Shown here piece after piece: positions 38,627-51,500 of a DNA stretch of 64,000 bases. Source of the DNA: Vitrella brassicaformis (taxonomy: Eukaryota; Sar; Vitrellaceae); the NCBI GenBank assembly GCA_001179505.1, contig CDMY01001040.1, forward strand, positions 155,056 to 219,055, given 5' to 3'. A program made the position numbers and the translations under genes. Every line of letters starts with the position of its first letter. The first letter of the stretch is position 1. The notes beneath the pieces are model-generated. The model did no database searches. It saw only the letters and a program-made list of their open reading frames with translations, and had not been told where the DNA came from.

Positions 38627-41600
38627 CTACTGCCTCCGTGCACCCACGGGTGACCTGCCTCCTCGAGCACTGCGCTGCGGCGTTGCCATGCCCGATGAAG
38701 GCTCGTATGTTGGCGGCTCCTCGTCTGTCGCGCTGTCGCTGTCACCTGACCCACTCTCCTCCTCCCATATAACGTCTTCTAGGGAGATGGCCACGCCGCC
38801 ACGAGACGCTGTCGACCTCTGCTCATAGGCATACACACAAAGAGAGACACAGCGAGGGAAGAGGCGGGTGGTGTGTGTTGGGGGGCTTTGCCGTCTATGT
38901 CGTCTGACCTTTCTGGCGCTGGCCCGCCTCGAAGAAGATCGGCGCCGCATGAGGCTGTGTTGCCGCTCGCTCAGCACAAAGTAGGTCCGCATCTCACCTG
39001 CCATACAACAAAGGTGGAGAGACATGTTATTGATTGAGATGGATGGCATCGTGGTGCGAGTGGCGTACTACCTTTGCCTTTGACATAGATGGTGCCGCGG
39101 TCCTCACACTCAAAGTCTTGCTGCACACGACAGACAGACAGACAGACAGACAGGAGATGAGTGGCACCGATGTGCTATCACCTGAATGAGTTTGTATGTG
39201 GACTCCGAGATGTGCACACGACTGGGCTCGCCGTGAGACTGCGTGAGCAATGAATGAGTGAGTGGGGACAAATGGGGTGGAGTGCCAGAGTGTCTCTTCT
39301 GTGTCTTGTGTGTATGTGTGTGTGTGTGTGTGTGTATGGTGAGCACCTCCATTCGTGATGCGGTGTTGATGGCATCACCTGGATGCAGGCAGGCAGGCAG
39401 GCAGACAGGAGAAATAAGAGAAAGGCTATTCATTCATCAGACAAGCAGTGCTCTCACCCCAGACGTCATATGTGAACTTTTTGGTCACGATCACACCGGC
39501 CACGCAGTTCCCTGAACACCAACCAACCAAAGAGACGGACACAGCCATTCACCCATCAAGCTTCTTGGCGAGCCCAGCCAACGCTGCACGAATGGATCCA
39601 GTCATTCACTCACCGCTGTGGACGCCGATGCGTATCTGTATCTGCTCGTGAAGGTCATTCCGGAACTGCTTCATCGCAACCTGGGGCGACACGTACGCGT
39701 CATAAGATACGAGCGGTGTGTGCCCTCTGTGTGTGTCTGGCTGACGATCATCTGGAGTGCCATTCTGCAGCAGTCCCTTGCGTGGTGGTCGCTGGGCAAA
39801 GGCACGCCCCCCGCGGCCATGTACGCGTCGCCGATGGTCTTGATCTTCTCCAGACCATTGGCCGCCGCACACCCGTCGAAGACGACAAATATCTTGTTCA
39901 AAAGGGCCACCAGCCTGCACTCATTCCCGGGTGCCGCTGCATGGACGGACCTGTGGCTGGCCTGGTGTGTTGTATTGCATTACTTGATCGGTGAGATTCG
40001 TGACGACATGACTGTGAAGCCAACGATGTCTGCAGACAGGCGGAAGAGGAGGAGACGGACAACGAGCGGCCTCCGGCATCATTCTGTCTCTCTGTCTGTC
40101 TGTCTGTCTGTCTGTCCGCCCATGAATGCACGCACCCCACCTGAGAAGAGGATGCTGGCCTCATCGAAGGCCTCGGCCATGTTGAGCCTGAGAGACACAC
40201 GTCGCTCCAGCCTCCATATCCCCTTGCCCCTCCCAGCGGCCCCCCGCCTACCTGGCGTCTGAGTCGGTCATGAACTTCTGCACGACATGTTTGGGCAGGA
40301 TGTTGAGCAGCAGCGCATCGGACCGCGCATTCTCCGCTATCACCTGACACGGCGCGCCATGACACAATTATTTATCGACCCTCATGTGATTGATGCGATG
40401 ATCGCATCCGTGCTCACTGTTTTGGCGAGCAGGAAGTCTTTCCTGGCCTGGACCTCCAAGATGTAGTTGAGGACGAGGATCATCAGACACCGATACGCGG
40501 CGTACTGCACACGCAGTGGACAATTCAGGCATACGCTCTCCTCTCCGCGTGATCTTTCTGTCCGTGACTTCTTACTTACTGTCCACTCGTAGTATCTTGT
40601 GAAGATGTGGTCCGGCTCCGCAAACTCGTCCGCAAACTCGGAGGCCTAACAAGGAGGGCGGAGTGAGGTGAGTGTGTCCGCATATGTATTCACTGAGGTG
40701 CAGTGCAGTGCACTCGACTCCCAACTTTCCTTGCCGTGGCCAGCACGGCAAAGATGGCGCACAGGCCAAGGAAGACGATGAACCTGGTAGATCGATCGGC
40801 CGATGAGTTAAAAGGAATGTCACGTGTGCGCCTGTCTGTCTCCCATCCCTGCCGAGCCGAGCGCCATGGATGGATGGATGGCCTACCTACCGAATTCTGA
40901 ATAGTGTGCCTGCGATAATGAGGAAGGCCACCACAGTGTCGTTTTCGGTGCCCGATCTGCCGTGTTGGGTAGTGATCCTCAGGCGCATAAGCAGCAGCAT
41001 GGTCAGCCTGACACAAACAAGGATGAGATTGAGGCATATATCTGTCACTGGATGCTTGGTTCGTTGCTTGTACCCACATGGTGCCGAAAACCATCATGGC
41101 CATGTTGGCTTGCAACCGCCGCTTGAACCAATCTGGTGGACACACCCCACCCACAAGACAAGACAGACCTCGATCACTGTCAGACGCCTACGCATGATGC
41201 ACACAGAGCTGAGTGCTGGCTGACTGACTTTTGGTGGTGTAGAAGAGCAGCAGCACCAGCACACACCACGGGAAGATCACACTCTGACCACAGACACACC
41301 ACGTAACAGACAGACAGACAGACAGTGATCCCTCCATCTCAATCAGTACTGGGTGTGTCTCTGTGTGTGGCTAACACGCCATGGATCATTCGCATACTCT
41401 TCCCTTTGGCCATCCTCTGCAGCGGAGCCGTCACGCTCGCAATGATCGCTGAACACACAAGGGCACATGCGTCGGTTGGCAGTGTGTGTGTGTGTGTGCC
41501 GGCTGGCAGAGTGCTGTGTCTCCCATGCACACCGACCGAATGCGGTGAGCATCCACAGTGCGAGCACCACCAGCTTGACCGACCGCCGCACATAGTCCTC

Positions 41601-42647
41601 CTGAAATGTCGTCTGAGACTCACACACATCAACGTTCGCGATGGATGACCCATACGGACAGCGACGACACAGAAACATGTGCTGTGTGTCTGCCTGCCTG
41701 CCTGCCTGCCTGCCAGTGTGGATTGGCTACCTCCATGTCTTTTTGTTCGAACTCCAGGGTGAGAAAGTGCATCGACGCCCCGTGTCGCTGCCATATGTCC
41801 TTGCGCTTGACGCGGCTGGCGTCCTCACTGTAGCCCTCCTGAAACAACTTGAAACGACGCGGGAGAAGCCTGCGCATAGCATACACGTGGATGAAGTTAA
41901 CACGACGGCCGTTTCTTGCAAGGCGTGCAGGGGCGTATGTACTCTCTGTTGAAGGTGTATCTGAGGAGTCCGGTGCTCTTCCTCTTCTTGCCCCCCACAA
42001 GATTCTCCAACACTATCTCCTCACTGAAAAGACAACCAAGAAGGAGACGCAAGCAAGGCTAAAGCTGTGTGTTTGTCTGGGTGTCCGTCAGGTCATGCAT
42101 CTGTTTGTCTGTCTGTCATGTTGTCTGCGTACAGTTGTGTGGCGTCGGTAGGGTGTCTGGAAGTCCCCCTGAACGACTCCCAGAAGCTCTTCCGCACGGG
42201 CGACTGACCAGACGGCGACTTGGGCACCCCCAGTTGACCAGCAGCCGTGGCCGAGGTGAGGGAGCCGCCCTTCCGTGGCTGGTCACCCGCCTCCACATCC
42301 ACCTCCAGAGCCGCCATGTTGGGAGCGCTCGCGAACCCAACCATCCTGCTAGGGGAGTGTGGCCGCGGGGGGACCGCAGCAGCAGCTGCAGGCGCTGCAG
42401 GCGCTGGTGGAGTTGGCTCAGGGGGTGCTTCAGTGTCGAAGGGGCCGCCGAAGGATGTGGTGCGGATTTGCTCTGCGCCGGCCTCTTGTTGCGGCTGCAC
42501 TGGGTGCTCCTCCTCCTCTTGTTCTGGTGGGAGTGCAGGCAGGAGGGGCTGCTTGCCTCTGCTCTCCGATGTGGAACCGGTCTCCATGTTATCGCCGTCC
42601 GTGTCGGGAGAAAGAGAGGGGAGAAGAGGAAGAGGGAGGCAGTGCAT
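38627..42647 (-). CDS. Six-TM class III adenylate cyclase
   Basis: Twenty-two exons join in phase: 42133-42647, 41943-42023, 41731-41869, 41537-41612, 41378-41448, 41229-41283, 41078-41132, 40891-41007, 40726-40783, 40580-40645, 40418-40504, 40252-40343, 40141-40187, 39984-40029, 39746-39914, 39614-39680, 39458-39511, 39347-39378, 39182-39238, 39072-39120, 38909-38997, 38627-38818, giving 737 residues. A disordered N-terminal region is followed by about six hydrophobic segments (for example VVLALWMLTAFG, VLVLLLFYTT, VVAFLIIAGTLF, FIVFLGLCAIFAVLA). The catalytic domain shows DIVGFT (Asp487, metal), KIKTIGDAYM (Lys527 adenine contact, Asp531 metal), YDVWGDAINTASRM (Asp596, Asn603, Arg607) and a KGKGEMRTYFV end. 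All catalytic residues are present and the Lys/Asp pair indicates ATP to cAMP. With one catalytic domain it must work as a dimer. An in-frame second Met at aa 21 is an alternative start. Confidence 0.9.
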
Positions 42648-42969
42648 GCATGCATGCAGACTGGGGGCGCCCCCAGGCTCCGCGAATCAATCGTCGTGAC
42701 GGTCGGGATTTGTCAATTCATCGCCACAATGCCAGGGGGACTCAGGAATTGCCACGGTAAAGCAGCTGTCTCTTATGCGATGGTGCAGCTTTGCACTGCC
42801 ATGTACAACCTCAAGGCGATCGCCGAACAGGAGGGCGTGGGGCGTCCCTGGTCGTCAATCGCTCAGAGGCGGCCACTGGACAGTGCGAAAGCCACAGCAA
42901 GACAATCAGGCTGTTCCACCCACGCAGAGACCATCAACACTATCCGCATTGTTCCTTTCGTCAAGGTCG

Positions 42970-44698
42970 TCAGGAGAAGAGAGCATTAAGCGTCGAGAAA
43001 GTGCCGTACCCCACCAGCAGCCCTCCCGTGACCGGTGTGATCCACCGCAGCCCCTCACGCCCCTCACCCTGCGTCAGCAACTGCGCCAGCCGGCCGCTAG
43101 CCGTCCCGGCCGCCACCACTGGCGAAGCGTAGCCCAGTGTGTATGCAAAGAGGAGGGCGGCACCCAGCAGGGGATCGCCGGTCGACGCCACGTATCCCAG
43201 CAGAGCGGTAAGGACCGGGGTGGAACAGGGGGTGGCGATCAACGCAGACGTCACACCTGTACGTGTGGGGGGGGNNNNNNNNNNNNNNNNNNNNNNNNNN
43301 NNNNNNNNNNNNNNNNNNNNNNNNNNNNNNNNNNNNNNNNNNNNNNNNNNNNNNNNNNNNNNNNNNNNNNNNNNNNNNNNNNNNNNNNNNNNNNNNNNNN
43401 NNNNNNNNNNNNNNNNNNNNNNNNNNNNNNNNNNNNNNNNNNNNNNNNNNNNNNNNNNNNNNNNNNNNNNNNNNNNNNNNNNNNNNNNNNNNNNNNNNNN
43501 NNNNNNNNNNNNNNNNNNNNNNNNNNNNNNNNNNNNNNNNNNNNNNNNNNNNNNNNNNNNNNNNNNNNNNNNNNGGGGGGGTGCACACAGCACAAACAGA
43601 ACAGATGAGGAAGGAGCGAGGGTGGTTCTCCCCTCGTTCCCATTTCCATCTGTCTGTCTGTGTGTGTCTGCTCACCGAAGAGGAAGTCCTGCAGCGCCTT
43701 TGGCAGCTTACGGCCCTCATCCAGCTCTCCCCCGTCGAAAGCAGGAAACGAGATACTCACCAGATTCAGCACATTCAGCCCCATGACCACCGCCAACACA
43801 CTGGCAGCCACAGGCACTATCCTCTCGGCCGGCCCGCTCGTCTGCCCGAAGAGCCCCATACCCAGCAGACTCGCCCCCAGCCCGAGTGACGACAGGGCCG
43901 TGGCCAGGCCGGCCGCAAACATGAGGGAGGACGATAGCGGGATGGGCGGGGGGCGGGAGGGGTCGTCGGTGGGTGTGGATGAATCACCGGCCAGGTAGGC
44001 AATGGTTAGGGGCAGCAGGGAGAGGGCACAGGGCGAGAGGGACGTCACAAGGCCAGACAGATAGAGGACGGCAAGGCTCACGGGCGTCAAGTGGGACAGC
44101 TGAAGCAGCAAGGAAGGAAACACACAGCAAATTAAATACATAATCTGGAGCATCAAACCGCATCAAACTGCACCCAGTGGATGTGTGTGGTTGGCGCACC
44201 CACCTGATAGGCGACGATGTCGCCGGCTGTCTGCTGCACGTCAAAGATGAGGAGGCCCAGCTCATCCTGCACACTGAACTGCATCTCAGTCCTGCCAGAT
44301 GGCCTCACAACTGGCCGATGAAACGAGGATCTGACGCGCAGCTGGTCGAGAGCCAACTCCAGAGGCAAACAAACCAATGGCATGGTAATCGTCAGATCTA
44401 CCCTGTCTATCGTCCTCAGCTCACCTGTGCATGGCGTGGCTGCAAAGCGGATGGCCCGAGCCCTCGATAAGGATGAGCAAAGGCTGGAGAGCGCCTGACG
44501 GACGACGCGGCTGCATTCGTCGGACCAGAGCAACTCAGCCATGGAACTGCGAGGACGAAAGAGACAAGTAGTCCCCAAGGCGTCATTGTCGCTTGATCCC
44601 GTAGACGAAGTCTGACCAGCGAGGCTTCTGGTGCCAGGCAAGCTTAGCTCGCATGTGGCGGACAGGGCAGGGAGCAAAAGGCGGCGGATCTGGATCAC
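42970..44698 (-). CDS. ccdA: CcdA-type cytochrome c biogenesis / thylakoid thiol transporter
   Basis: Three exons: about 44204-44542 or beyond, 43676-44099, and 42970-43256, with a 300-N gap inside the last intron. Six hydrophobic segments include LAVLYLSGLVTSLSPCALSLLPLTIAYLAG and SALIATPCSTPVLTALLGYVAS. The two membrane-embedded Cys of the CcdA/DsbD family are in SPCA and TPCS. CcdA carries reducing power across the thylakoid membrane for cytochrome c haem attachment. The upstream frame is open to 44698 without an ATG. The first in-frame ATG is at 44542, which would leave a soluble N-terminus (MAELLWSDE) with no leader, so an upstream exon with the targeting peptide is probably missing from this model. 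A GTGAGC site at about 44425 could be a donor, but splicing it breaks the conserved frame. Confidence 0.8.
43275..43574. other. Assembly gap of 300 N inside an intron
   Basis: Flanked on both sides by runs of G, the complement of the C runs at the first gap. It falls between a clear donor at 43676 and acceptor at 43256 of the CcdA gene, so no coding sequence is obviously lost. Confidence 0.9.
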
Positions 44699-44813
44699 AA
44701 TGCCGCGAGGCGAGACTCGAGAGGTGCACTAAGGACTTTAGCCTGATTTCCCAGACCGCAGAAGCATAGATACCGGAAGTGGAGAGGCTTTCGCAGCTTT
44801 GCCGAGCGGGCAG

Positions 44814-47800
44814 ATGTCAGGTCGCTGGCAGGAGCGCGGCAGATGGGAGGACAGCAATGCTGACACTGTGGACTGGCCACAGCCTTCCCGCAGCCCAGGC
44901 CCATCACAGCGCTACGACACGTCGGACGGCAGGTCCAGCACCTCGATGAGCCGAGAAGGGGTAAGTCGACAGACAATGCAGTTGGGGAAGGGAGAAGGTG
45001 ACAGACACAAACATCCATGTGCGTCATGCATGTCATGTGCTTGTCATGTCATTCAGGCAACTGGCGGCCCTCGCGACGGTCTGCCGCCTCCCAACCTGCG
45101 GTCGGTGGCGTACAAGCACACCGCCAAGACCTACACCCCAGCCCGCGCCAACCGTCTGCCCGACATGACCGGCGCCTCACATCGCCGCGCCTCAGCCCCT
45201 GAAGAACAGGACCTTCCCCACGACACACCGGCGAGCAACTGCACCTACCCTCAGGACGGTCTCTCCTCGTCAGAGGAATATCAGCATCAGCAGGAGGGCT
45301 GGGACAGCCGCTCCGACGCGGCCATGAACTACGGCACAGAAGGCAACAACGAGCAGCCGTATTCGGGACAGAACTACTACACCGACTATGACTACAACCA
45401 CAGCGCCAGCTATGAGGATCTGCAAGGGCATCCTGGGTACGATGGCTACAACAGCGGCGGCTACATGGATGACTCGGAAGCTGCCCATGATCAGCACTAC
45501 CCCGGAGACCACTACGGCGATCTGGAGGGGGATGACAGCCCCAGCTTCGCCCCAGCCCCGCCCGTCAACCCATTTGAGAGCGACGAGGAGGGCGGCTCGC
45601 CAGGCCCATACCGACACACCGCGGGAGACCAAGACGACGAGCAGCAGAGGAGACTCCTCGTGTAAGTGGGCACGGCGATCAACAGACAGACAGACAGACA
45701 GACAGACAGGTGGCCATTTAGGTGGGGTGCTCACTCTGCGGTTCTTTGCTGTGTATGTGTTGTGTGTCAGGGCGCAGCTGTTGGATGCCAAGAAGGAGCG
45801 TGAGGAGCTGGAGCGTCAGGTGGTGACGCGGCTCCAGACCTGGCCCAAAGGCCAACACGGCATCGACTGGGCATTCTGCGGCAGGCCCTCACCCATCGCG
45901 GCTCCTGACCCCTCCCAGGTGCCCCCACAGCCATTCGCCAACATGGAAGCCGCCACCCACCCACACGCACAGCAGCATGACAACCATGCGGCCGACGGGG
46001 GGCAGCGCGACGGCCAAGGTGACCAGCAGCCGTCACCCCTCCCCCACCACCATGAGCTGGACTACCACACTGCCGGCCACCCCCACCCTTCAGAGGTGCC
46101 TGCTGCATTCGTCGAGGAAGGCAGCCAGCTGGTGGGGAGCTTCAATGCGAGCTTCACACACGGCGACATGAATGGGGTGAATGGGCCGATGGGGAGTGGC
46201 GCCGCGGACCACCCTGGCTTCACTCCCGAAGACAAGAGGCTGGTGTATGGGCTTGACACCCACCACCCCGACTATAGCCTGGTGGGCCACTCTGAGGGCG
46301 AGAAGCGGGCCCGCGAGGCGCAGGAACGCGCCCGAATGCGGCAGACGGACGGCGACGTGCCGTGGCTCTTTGCAGTAAGGAACACGACACAGACAGACAG
46401 ACAAATAGAGAGAATCGTCCGTCGAGAGGGAATGTGTGCGAGTGTGTGTGTGTGCTGATAGGATTTCGGCGGCACTCTAGTGTTGGATGACGAGGCGCGT
46501 GCGTGCGGTGCTGAGGGCGAGTTCGCCGACATATTCGACATAGTCGACGAAGAGTACTGGACGGAGCGATACAACGCGGTGAGTGAGTTGAGGGAGACAA
46601 GGACAAGGAGCGACTTGACTTGAGAGGTAGTCAGTCAACTGTGCTGTTCTGTGTGCGGATGGATGGATGGCTCTATTCCCTCCCTGCCGCCCTCGCCCGT
46701 CACGTCCCCTGCCTGCATCCATCCACAGGACCCCGAGTACTGGAACAGTCGGGGCATGTTCATCGACGACAAGGACACCTGGATAAACCCCATGGCCGAT
46801 CATCGGGGCGTCCAAGGTAGGTGGCCTTGCCGGCCTTGCGCACCATATCATGTCTGTATGTCTGTCTGTCTGCGTGGTGTGGCTGCAGGTGTGTGTGACG
46901 GGCGGCCCAAGTTGGAGGAGGCCAACATCGGGGTGCCCGACGAGACGCACGCCGCCACCGCCGCCAACCTCATCCTCGGCGACTGGCTGCAGAGCGCCAA
47001 ACAAGACGCCATGATGCAGGTACGTGTGTATGCAGCGCAGCCAGACACACCACACGGCCAACGCACACAGTAAGTACATGTGCTGCTGTCGGTGTGTCGT
47101 TCCTCTCCATTCAGAAGAAGGAAGAGCCGGTCAGTGGCCGCCCACACACATCATTGGGCAAATGAGCACCCGCTGAACGAGCATCGCCCCGCATCTCATG
47201 TGTGTGTATGTGTGTGTTGCAATGAATGCAGAGGCGGCGTGTGGTCAACAAGGAGGATTTGGATGAGGGCGTCAAGACCCTGGTCACCGAACAGTTCGGC
47301 CGCTTTGTCGAGGCCCTCGAGAAGGGAGACAAATGTAAGTAACTAACCACATCTACACACACATGAACAAAGCCAGACAAAGAGACCTGCACACACTTCA
47401 GTCAGTCGGTCCATCGGTTGGTTCGGTTCGTTTAAACAGGGGTTGGGTGGGAGGAGGGCGGCGAGTACGCCCATCTGGCCGCCCAGTACCCCAACGACCT
47501 CACCGGACGACTCAAGCTCATGTACGAAAACATCGGTACGTATCTACGTGTGGAGTGGACGGGACGAGTGAGTGCACCACACACCTCACCCGCCCTCGAT
47601 CATTGAATCAACCATAGATAGCCACGGCCTGTCAGTCTCCACCGTGTGTGTGCCTGTCCTTGTTGTCTCTCTCTGTGTGTCTGTGTGTTTGTTCAGAGCA
47701 GCTAGCATTCGGCAACAGGCTGGTGGACATCGTGCCCAGTGAGGCGTGGGGCAAGTGGCACGACTGGAGGAGGCAGCACAACGTTGTCAAACGACACAAC

Positions 47801-48017
47801 AAGGCCGCCCCCGGTGCGTTGCGTTGAGTGCAGTCAGGCCGAGCTCCGCTCTCACTTACTCACCACACCAACCAGAGCACGACAGACAAGAGAGCAGCTG
47901 TATGTGTGTGTGTTGATTCTTGTGTTGTGGCGTCCCTGTTCGCTGCCTGCAGGTTCCGCTCCCAACGAGTATCCCTCACTGGGGTTGGGTGCCGCGCCCA
48001 GCAAGCCAAAGCCATGA
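44814..48017 (+). CDS. Unknown protein with a Tyr/Asn/Asp-rich, prion-like region
   Basis: Eleven exons join in phase: 44814-44960, 45057-45661, 45771-46374, 46462-46578, 46729-46816, 46889-47019, 47115-47129, 47232-47334, 47440-47535, 47697-47813, 47953-48017, giving 695 residues. About aa 130-200 is Tyr/Asn/Asp/Gly-rich (NYYTDYDYNHSASYEDL), of the kind found in condensate-forming proteins. The middle is His/Pro-rich. From about aa 450 it becomes compact: FADIFDIVDEEYWTERYNA, DPEYWNSRGMFIDDKDTWINP, EDLDEGVKTLVTEQFGRFVEAL and IVPSEAWGKWHDWRRQHN. The Trp-rich acidic segments look conserved but I recognise no family. The seventh exon is only 15 nt (KKEEP). The ATG at 44814 is in a divergent arrangement with CcdA. 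Confidence 0.7.
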
Positions 48018-48592
48018 TTAATGACAAGGGAGATGGATGGATGGATGGATGCGAGCGGTCGTTTGTGCTTCGACGCGACCGGCGTGTTTGGGTGTGTGAG
48101 AAGCGACTGGCTGGGGCAATATATATGTGCTGTCAGACTCTCCTGTTTCATCTTCCATGAAACACAGTACAGTTGCTGTGCTGCTGTATTTCCTTCCGTG
48201 TGGTGTGAAGGTCTGTCTCGCGCATCCCAAGAGGTTTGGCGTCAGGCAGCCTAGGACATTCCGTGAAACTGCTCGTCGCCAAAAGGTTTGACGGACACGT
48301 CGTGGAATTCGGAGTGCAGATCATCTTTCGCCTTTGCCGAGCAGCAGGAGCAGCAGCAGACACAGCAAGGCGCATTGCGCCTGGAGAGATCCTCGGCGCA
48401 TCCCTCAGGCTACGGTGTCAGGAGCTCGGCAGCGGACGCCTCTCTGCGTCCACCAGCACGGCGGTCAGCGGGCACGAGCTGTCCTGTTACGACCAAAAAG
48501 GATGGCAACAGCTCGTCGTGACGAAGATAAAGGAGGCCACGAAAGACGCCACGCCCTTGCATCATGCAGCCAGTGAAGCCTCACGCTCACAG
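48018..48592. other. Intergenic or unresolved 5' end of the next gene
   Basis: Frames between about 48290 and 48520 have protein-like composition (Gln- and Ser-rich) but no ATG and no phase-compatible donor to the exon at 48593. They may be an eroded first exon of the frameshifted gene downstream. Confidence 0.4.
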
Positions 48593-51500
48593 GCACGGCC
48601 AGTCCATCCAGCTCGGCATCCGGCGGCTGGCATCGGCTATGGGACAAGGAGAGGCCTCAGCAGAACAGTGACAGCACCGGCTCGCCAGTGGACCCTGGGG
48701 AGAAGGTGGCGTCGGCGGCACACGCTGCCTCTGCGGCAGGGCCAGATGGGACTGAAGGAGCGGGTAGTGGTGATGCCGCTGCTGTGATAGAGAATGGGGA
48801 ATCTGCGAACCACGGTGCAGGTGAGTTGAAGGGATGAAGCACCAATATACATATGACTTGTTACGCCCTTCGTATGTGTGTGTGCTTTGGTCAGGCGCTT
48901 GTGAGGCCCCGCCCACCTCTCCCAAGGTGTCGCCCGCTCCTGCTGGCGACATCCACAGTGACGCGCACATGAGTGCGCCAGCGAAGGATGACCGATTTGG
49001 GGACGGTGCCAGTCGGCCATGTGCGGACCAGCTTCCAGACGGCAGGACGGGCGCCGCAGCATCGGCAGATGTGGCTGCATCATCCTCGTCTGGTGATCGC
49101 CGTGTCGAGTGTGTCAAGAAACAGCCACCCTCCGTGCCCAGCCCGTCCATGCCGTCTTGTGGCGCCGCCTTGCCAGGGAGCGTCAGGCCGACGGGTGGAG
49201 GCGATGTGAAGCAGCAGATGCAACAGGATAGCGCAGAAGCGAAGCTTGGTAGGAAACAGAGCAAACCACGCAGGACACGGAAAGGGAGAGGGCGTTCACC
49301 ATTTGCTTAACTGGTTGTCTTTTGGTGCATCAGGCCTTGTTGATGTGGGTGGCCCTGCTAGCCAGCGATCGTGTCAGCCACCCCCTACCTCTCTCGGCCC
49401 ATGTGAGGTCGCCTGTCCGCTGCAGAAGATGAGCTCGGCGCCGTCACCGCTGTTCCCGCCAGTCTATGGCGGTCCGCCACCACCACCCCTGCCGCCGCAT
49501 CGGCCCTTATTGGCTCCGCCTCCCCTCTATAGACCACGATTCGCATCACCCATGCACCCACCTATGATGCCACCGATCATGGCGGAGCAGCAGGACTTCC
49601 TCCCGGTGCACATGGCGCCACCATACCTGGGGCCTCCGATCAACCTCACGTTGACACATCCGACGGTGGGCAGTGTGGGGTGGGTGGACAGACGGATCCT
49701 CGTGAATGCATGATACGTTTGATGTTTGTCAATGTCAGGTGGAGGGAGTTGGGAGACGAGTGCAGCCTCCGATGGTCATGATGCCCGTGCCGATGCTGCC
49801 GCCGGGGGGTGTGGCGCCGCCGATTTTTGGCGGGGGAGGAGTGGGAATGAGAATGGCTGCAGGTGTGGGTGTGCGGGGAGGGGGTCAGCAGTCGCCAGGA
49901 GGGGACAGGATGCATGTGTATGTCGGTATCGGAGGCCCCCCGCATCCACCACCTGCAGGGCCACCCCCGGCACAGCCACCACCCCCACCATTCCCACCAC
50001 CCCCACCCTCTCCCCGTCCAATGGCCCCTCCCATGCAGGGGATCGATCGTCCGCTTGTATCACCACTTATGGCTCGCGTGCCAAGCGGCCAGGGCTGGGC
50101 AGCTGCCAACCAATACGAGGCTGCCCCCCACAGGCACGTGTACGATGCAGCTATACGGCGATCGCACGCGGCTGTCCACCCCGCTCCCTCTCCACTGGCG
50201 ACGGACGAGGCGGCGCCCCCAATGCCTCCAACCACTGCCGGTGAGAGACGCAGCCGCACGAGGGATCGGGATGGAAGTGGGTAAATGGCTCCTCTGTGCT
50301 CTCATTTCAGGCTTCAGCTTCCAGTCTCCCCCGATGCCGCACAAGTCGGACCACATGCGGCGCTTGCTGCCCCCTCCAAATGGGGAGGGACCGCCAGCTG
50401 CCCACATCGAGGCTGACAAGGCCCTCCTGCCGATCGCTCCGCTCGCCGATATGAACCGACCCTTGCAGCCGGCAAGGCATTCGGCCACCGACGAAGACGT
50501 CAGCATGGAACCACTCGCCAAGGGGGAGAAGGAAGAGAGCGAGGGTGCTATGGAGATAGAAGAGCGTCCCAGCTCTGTGCAGCAGAATGCCCCTCCTGGC
50601 GCTGCTTCGATGGATGGCGATGACATCCCACACTTCAGCGATTCTCCAATTCCGCAGCATGCAGCCCCGACTGTGTCCCTGGGTCAACAGAGTGCGGGTG
50701 GGCCAGCGGTGGTCGCCCACATCGAGGATGCGCTGGACGCTGATGAGGCGTCGAGGGACCACAACACGCTGCCTCTGACGGTCGACGGTCGGAGCTCGTC
50801 TTCCCCCCTCCGTGACGTGAAAGCCGCCTTCCGCGCCAAAGGAACCAAGGGCAGCAGCCAGTATGACCCCCTATACGACGGCCGCACTGTCTTTCTGGCT
50901 CCCAGCCCCTCCGGCACTCACGAGGATGCCGTCACTGCCATGGTCGGCCCCCTGACGTCAGGTCGGCAGGAGTTCTTCGTTCGAGGAAAGGTGCATCGCA
51001 TCCGGCGCAGCCCCTCTTACGACTTCAGCGACCTGACGGCCACGCTGGCCGAGGCGGGGCAGAAGACAGGCACCCTGCTGGATGACATTGTCGACGACGG
51101 CGGGCTGTCTGTGCTTGACGACAGTCGCCGTGACGGGCCGATGCGACCAACTGCGACGGGGGTCCTCAAAGGCTTGGTGCGGATTCGACTGGGCGCTGGA
51201 CGGCCAAATCGGAGGCGGCAAGGGGAAAAACGACGGGACCGTGCTGCCGGTCCGCTGCATGACCATTCCTTGCGGGCCTCTCCAGCTTCTGTGCCGCGCC
51301 AAGGTCAGCGACAGCGTGAGGCTGTGGATCTGGCGGGGGGCGACAGTCTGGTGGAGCGGGAGAGGACAGAGGGTGAGGAGAGAGGGCTTCCTTCATCGCT
51401 GACCTGTCGTCGTCCCTCGAGCCGCCGCTCGCCTGATGTCCTCGTTCGTGAGGTGGAGTCGCTGTTCGAGCAGATGAGCACGCCAGGCAGCGCTCGATAC

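Noticed and set aside
43097-43889. Open frames crossing the second N gap
   Set aside because: The gap lies in an intron of the CcdA gene, and the read-through frames are meaningless.
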